Positions 34,276 through 35,517 of a DNA stretch of 35,517 nt are shown here, piece after piece. The DNA lies in NCBI GenBank assembly GCA_963579025.1, contig CAUZFZ010000115.1, forward strand, positions 1 through 35,517. Direction: 5' to 3'. Each line of letters begins with the position of its first letter. The first letter of the stretch is position 1. The position numbers and the translations under genes are program-made. This DNA comes from CAUZFZ01 sp963579025. GTDB taxonomy: Bacteria; Planctomycetota; Planctomycetia; Planctomycetales; Planctomycetaceae. The notes under the pieces are model-generated. The model made no database searches and was not told where the DNA came from. It saw nothing but the letters and a program-made list of their open reading frames with translations.

Positions 34276-35517
34276 CTACGCGGCTTGGGCACTTTCCGAT
34301 GATCCCGTGGTTCGGATTTCGCCGTCTTCTCCGACGTCTTCGAAGCTGACTGTGAGGCGTTTTGAGACGCCTGACTGCTCCATTGTCACTCCGTAGATGA
34401 CGTCTGCGACGGTCATTGTGCGTTTGCGGTGCGAGATCATGATGAACTGCGTTGTGTCGCGGAACTCGTGGATCATGGTGGCGTACCGCTCGACGTTGGC
34501 GTCGTCGAGGGCTGCGTCGACTTCGTCCAGGATGCAGAACGGACTCGGACGGCTGCGGAAGATGGACAGAAGCAGGGCTGCCGCGGTCATTGTTTTTTCG
34601 CCGCCGCTTAGTAGAGAGATGCTCCGCAGTTCTTTGCCGGGCGGGCGGGCGACGATTTCGATGCCGCACTCCAGAACGTCGTCCGGATCTTCCAGGATGA
34701 TGTCACCGTCGCCGCCGCCAAACAGACGACGGAACAGTTCGCGGAATTCGCCACGGATCGTTTCAAAGGACTCCGTAAACATCCGCCGACTCTCGGCGTT
34801 GATGCGGCGGATAATGTCTTCCAGTGTGGCCTTGGCTTCGGTCAGATCCTGAAACTGGCTGTTGAAGTGCTCAAAGCGACTTTCCAGTTCGTCCAGGTGT
34901 TCGAGACTTTCCGTGTTCACGTTGCCGATCGATTTCAGTTTGCGTCGAAGTCGGTTGACGCGTTCTTCCAGTTCGTCACGCACGTCTTCGAAGCGCGTGC
35001 CGCCTACTTCAGTGTGAACGAGTTCTTCAGGTGTGAGGCTGGAGACGTCCGGCTCGGTTGCGGCAGTATCGATGGCTTCGTCGGCGTCGTCCTCTTCGGC
35101 GTCATCGTGATCCTCTGCGTGCTCGGCTTCGACGTTCGTGTCCGATTCCACATTGTCGGATTCGATCTCACTTTCTGGCCCAGTGTCTGGCTCAGGTTCT
35201 ACGACTTCGTCGTCTGGATTAGAAAGTAGACCACGTTCGATCAGGAACTCCCGGAACGCCGATGCGTCTGACGCGACGACGTCTTCAAGACTGCGGTTGA
35301 ATTCTTCTTCAATCCGCTCGCCGGACGTCGACAGACGGTGTCGCATGTCGCGCACCTGCAGTTCCTGCTCGTGCTGACGATCCGCGACCTCGCGGCGCTC
35401 CTGCCGGATGCGGTTGTCTTCTTCGACAAGCTGACCTCGTACGTCGCGCAGCCGGCGTTTCTCCTGCGACTGTTCCCGCACGATGGCGGTGCTCTGCTCC
35501 GCCTGAATCGCCAGGCT
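34276..35517 (-). CDS. smc: Chromosome segregation protein SMC, C-terminal part (cut by window edge)
   Basis: The frame is open to the window end, so only the C-terminal 413 residues are seen. They include the end of the long coiled coil (REQSQEKRRLRDVRGQLVEE), the segment NVNTESLEHLDELESRFEHF, and the C-terminal ATPase head: signature LLSGGEKTMTAAALL, Walker B FCILDEVDAALDDANV, and the switch histidine in FIMISHRKRTM. SMC dimers with ScpA/ScpB compact and align chromosomes. Unusual here: about 70 strongly acidic residues (runs such as EAEHAEDHDDAEEDDADEA) are inserted in the coiled coil just before the head. In typical SMC proteins this region is short. The protein ends in a Ser/Gly/Ala tail. 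The 197-nt gap before it (34079-34275) shows nothing. Confidence 0.95.
   Translation of the reverse strand, partial: SLAIQAEQSTAIVREQSQEKRRLRDVRGQLVEEDNRIRQERREVADRQHEQELQVRDMRHRLSTSGERIEEEFNRSLEDVVASDASAFREFLIERGLLSNPDDEVVEPEPDTGPESEIESDNVESDTNVEAEHAEDHDDAEEDDADEAIDTAATEPDVSSLTPEELVHTEVGGTRFEDVRDELEERVNRLRRKLKSIGNVNTESLEHLDELESRFEHFNSQFQDLTEAKATLEDIIRRINAESRRMFTESFETIRGEFRELFRRLFGGGDGDIILEDPDDVLECGIEIVARPPGKELRSISLLSGGEKTMTAAALLLSIFRSRPSPFCILDEVDAALDDANVERYATMIHEFRDTTQFIMISHRKRTMTVADVIYGVTMEQSGVSKRLTVSFEDVGEDGEIRTTGSSESAQAA

Overview
The window looks like chromosomal DNA of a planctomycete (phylum Planctomycetota). It carries families that are concentrated in that phylum: a DUF1501 protein, a DUF1549/DUF1553 protein, a heme-motif plus WD40 giant protein, a ThuA/dehydrogenase/cytochrome fusion, a Tat-exported Gfo/Idh/MocA oxidoreductase, an FG-GAP protein and a sulfatase remnant. 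The DNA is GC-rich and loosely packed, with many hairpin-forming intergenic repeats. I see no rRNA, tRNA, CRISPR array, transposase or phage gene. The genus cannot be settled by eye.

Layout. 1-3337: a serine/threonine kinase fused to an AAA ATPase (minus). 3704-6740: DNA polymerase IV, then a lipoxygenase that has all its iron ligands (plus). 6990-8400: an FG-GAP protein running into a sulfatase gene (minus) that is cut off inside its catalytic signature. 8611-15823: a plus-strand cluster of DUF1501, DUF1549/DUF1553 and c-heme/WD40 proteins. 16128-21570: a secreted deacetylase-like protein and a 1292-residue ThuA/discoidin/propeller/HEAT/cytochrome protein. 21587-24040: a minus-strand operon of acyltransferase, short-chain dehydrogenase and ExbD. 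24347-25504: a deiodinase-like thioredoxin-fold gene with an in-frame TGA. 25655-26488: two small proteins of unknown function. 26666-28771: a Gfo/Idh/MocA oxidoreductase and inorganic pyrophosphatase (minus). 29210-31129: a frameshifted response regulator/PP2C phosphatase and an Hpt protein (minus). 31130-32809: mostly gene-poor. 32810-34078: a TIR-domain membrane protein. 34276-end: the C-terminal half of SMC (minus), cut by the window edge.

The most notable item is the gene at 24347-25504. Its TGA lies exactly where a catalytic Cys or selenocysteine belongs in a C-L-T-x-P-P-F motif. It is followed 17 nt later by a 7-bp hairpin with a GGTCT loop, the loop seen in bacterial SECIS elements. 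I read it as one exported selenoprotein: an iodothyronine-deiodinase-like domain fused to a DsbD-N-terminal-like domain. A second theme is a family of intergenic elements (6896-6947, 17538-17593, 26515-26592, 29006-29126, possibly 24100-24202). Each consists of two different hairpins, in most copies inside an outer inverted repeat, and the two hairpin loops can usually pair with each other.
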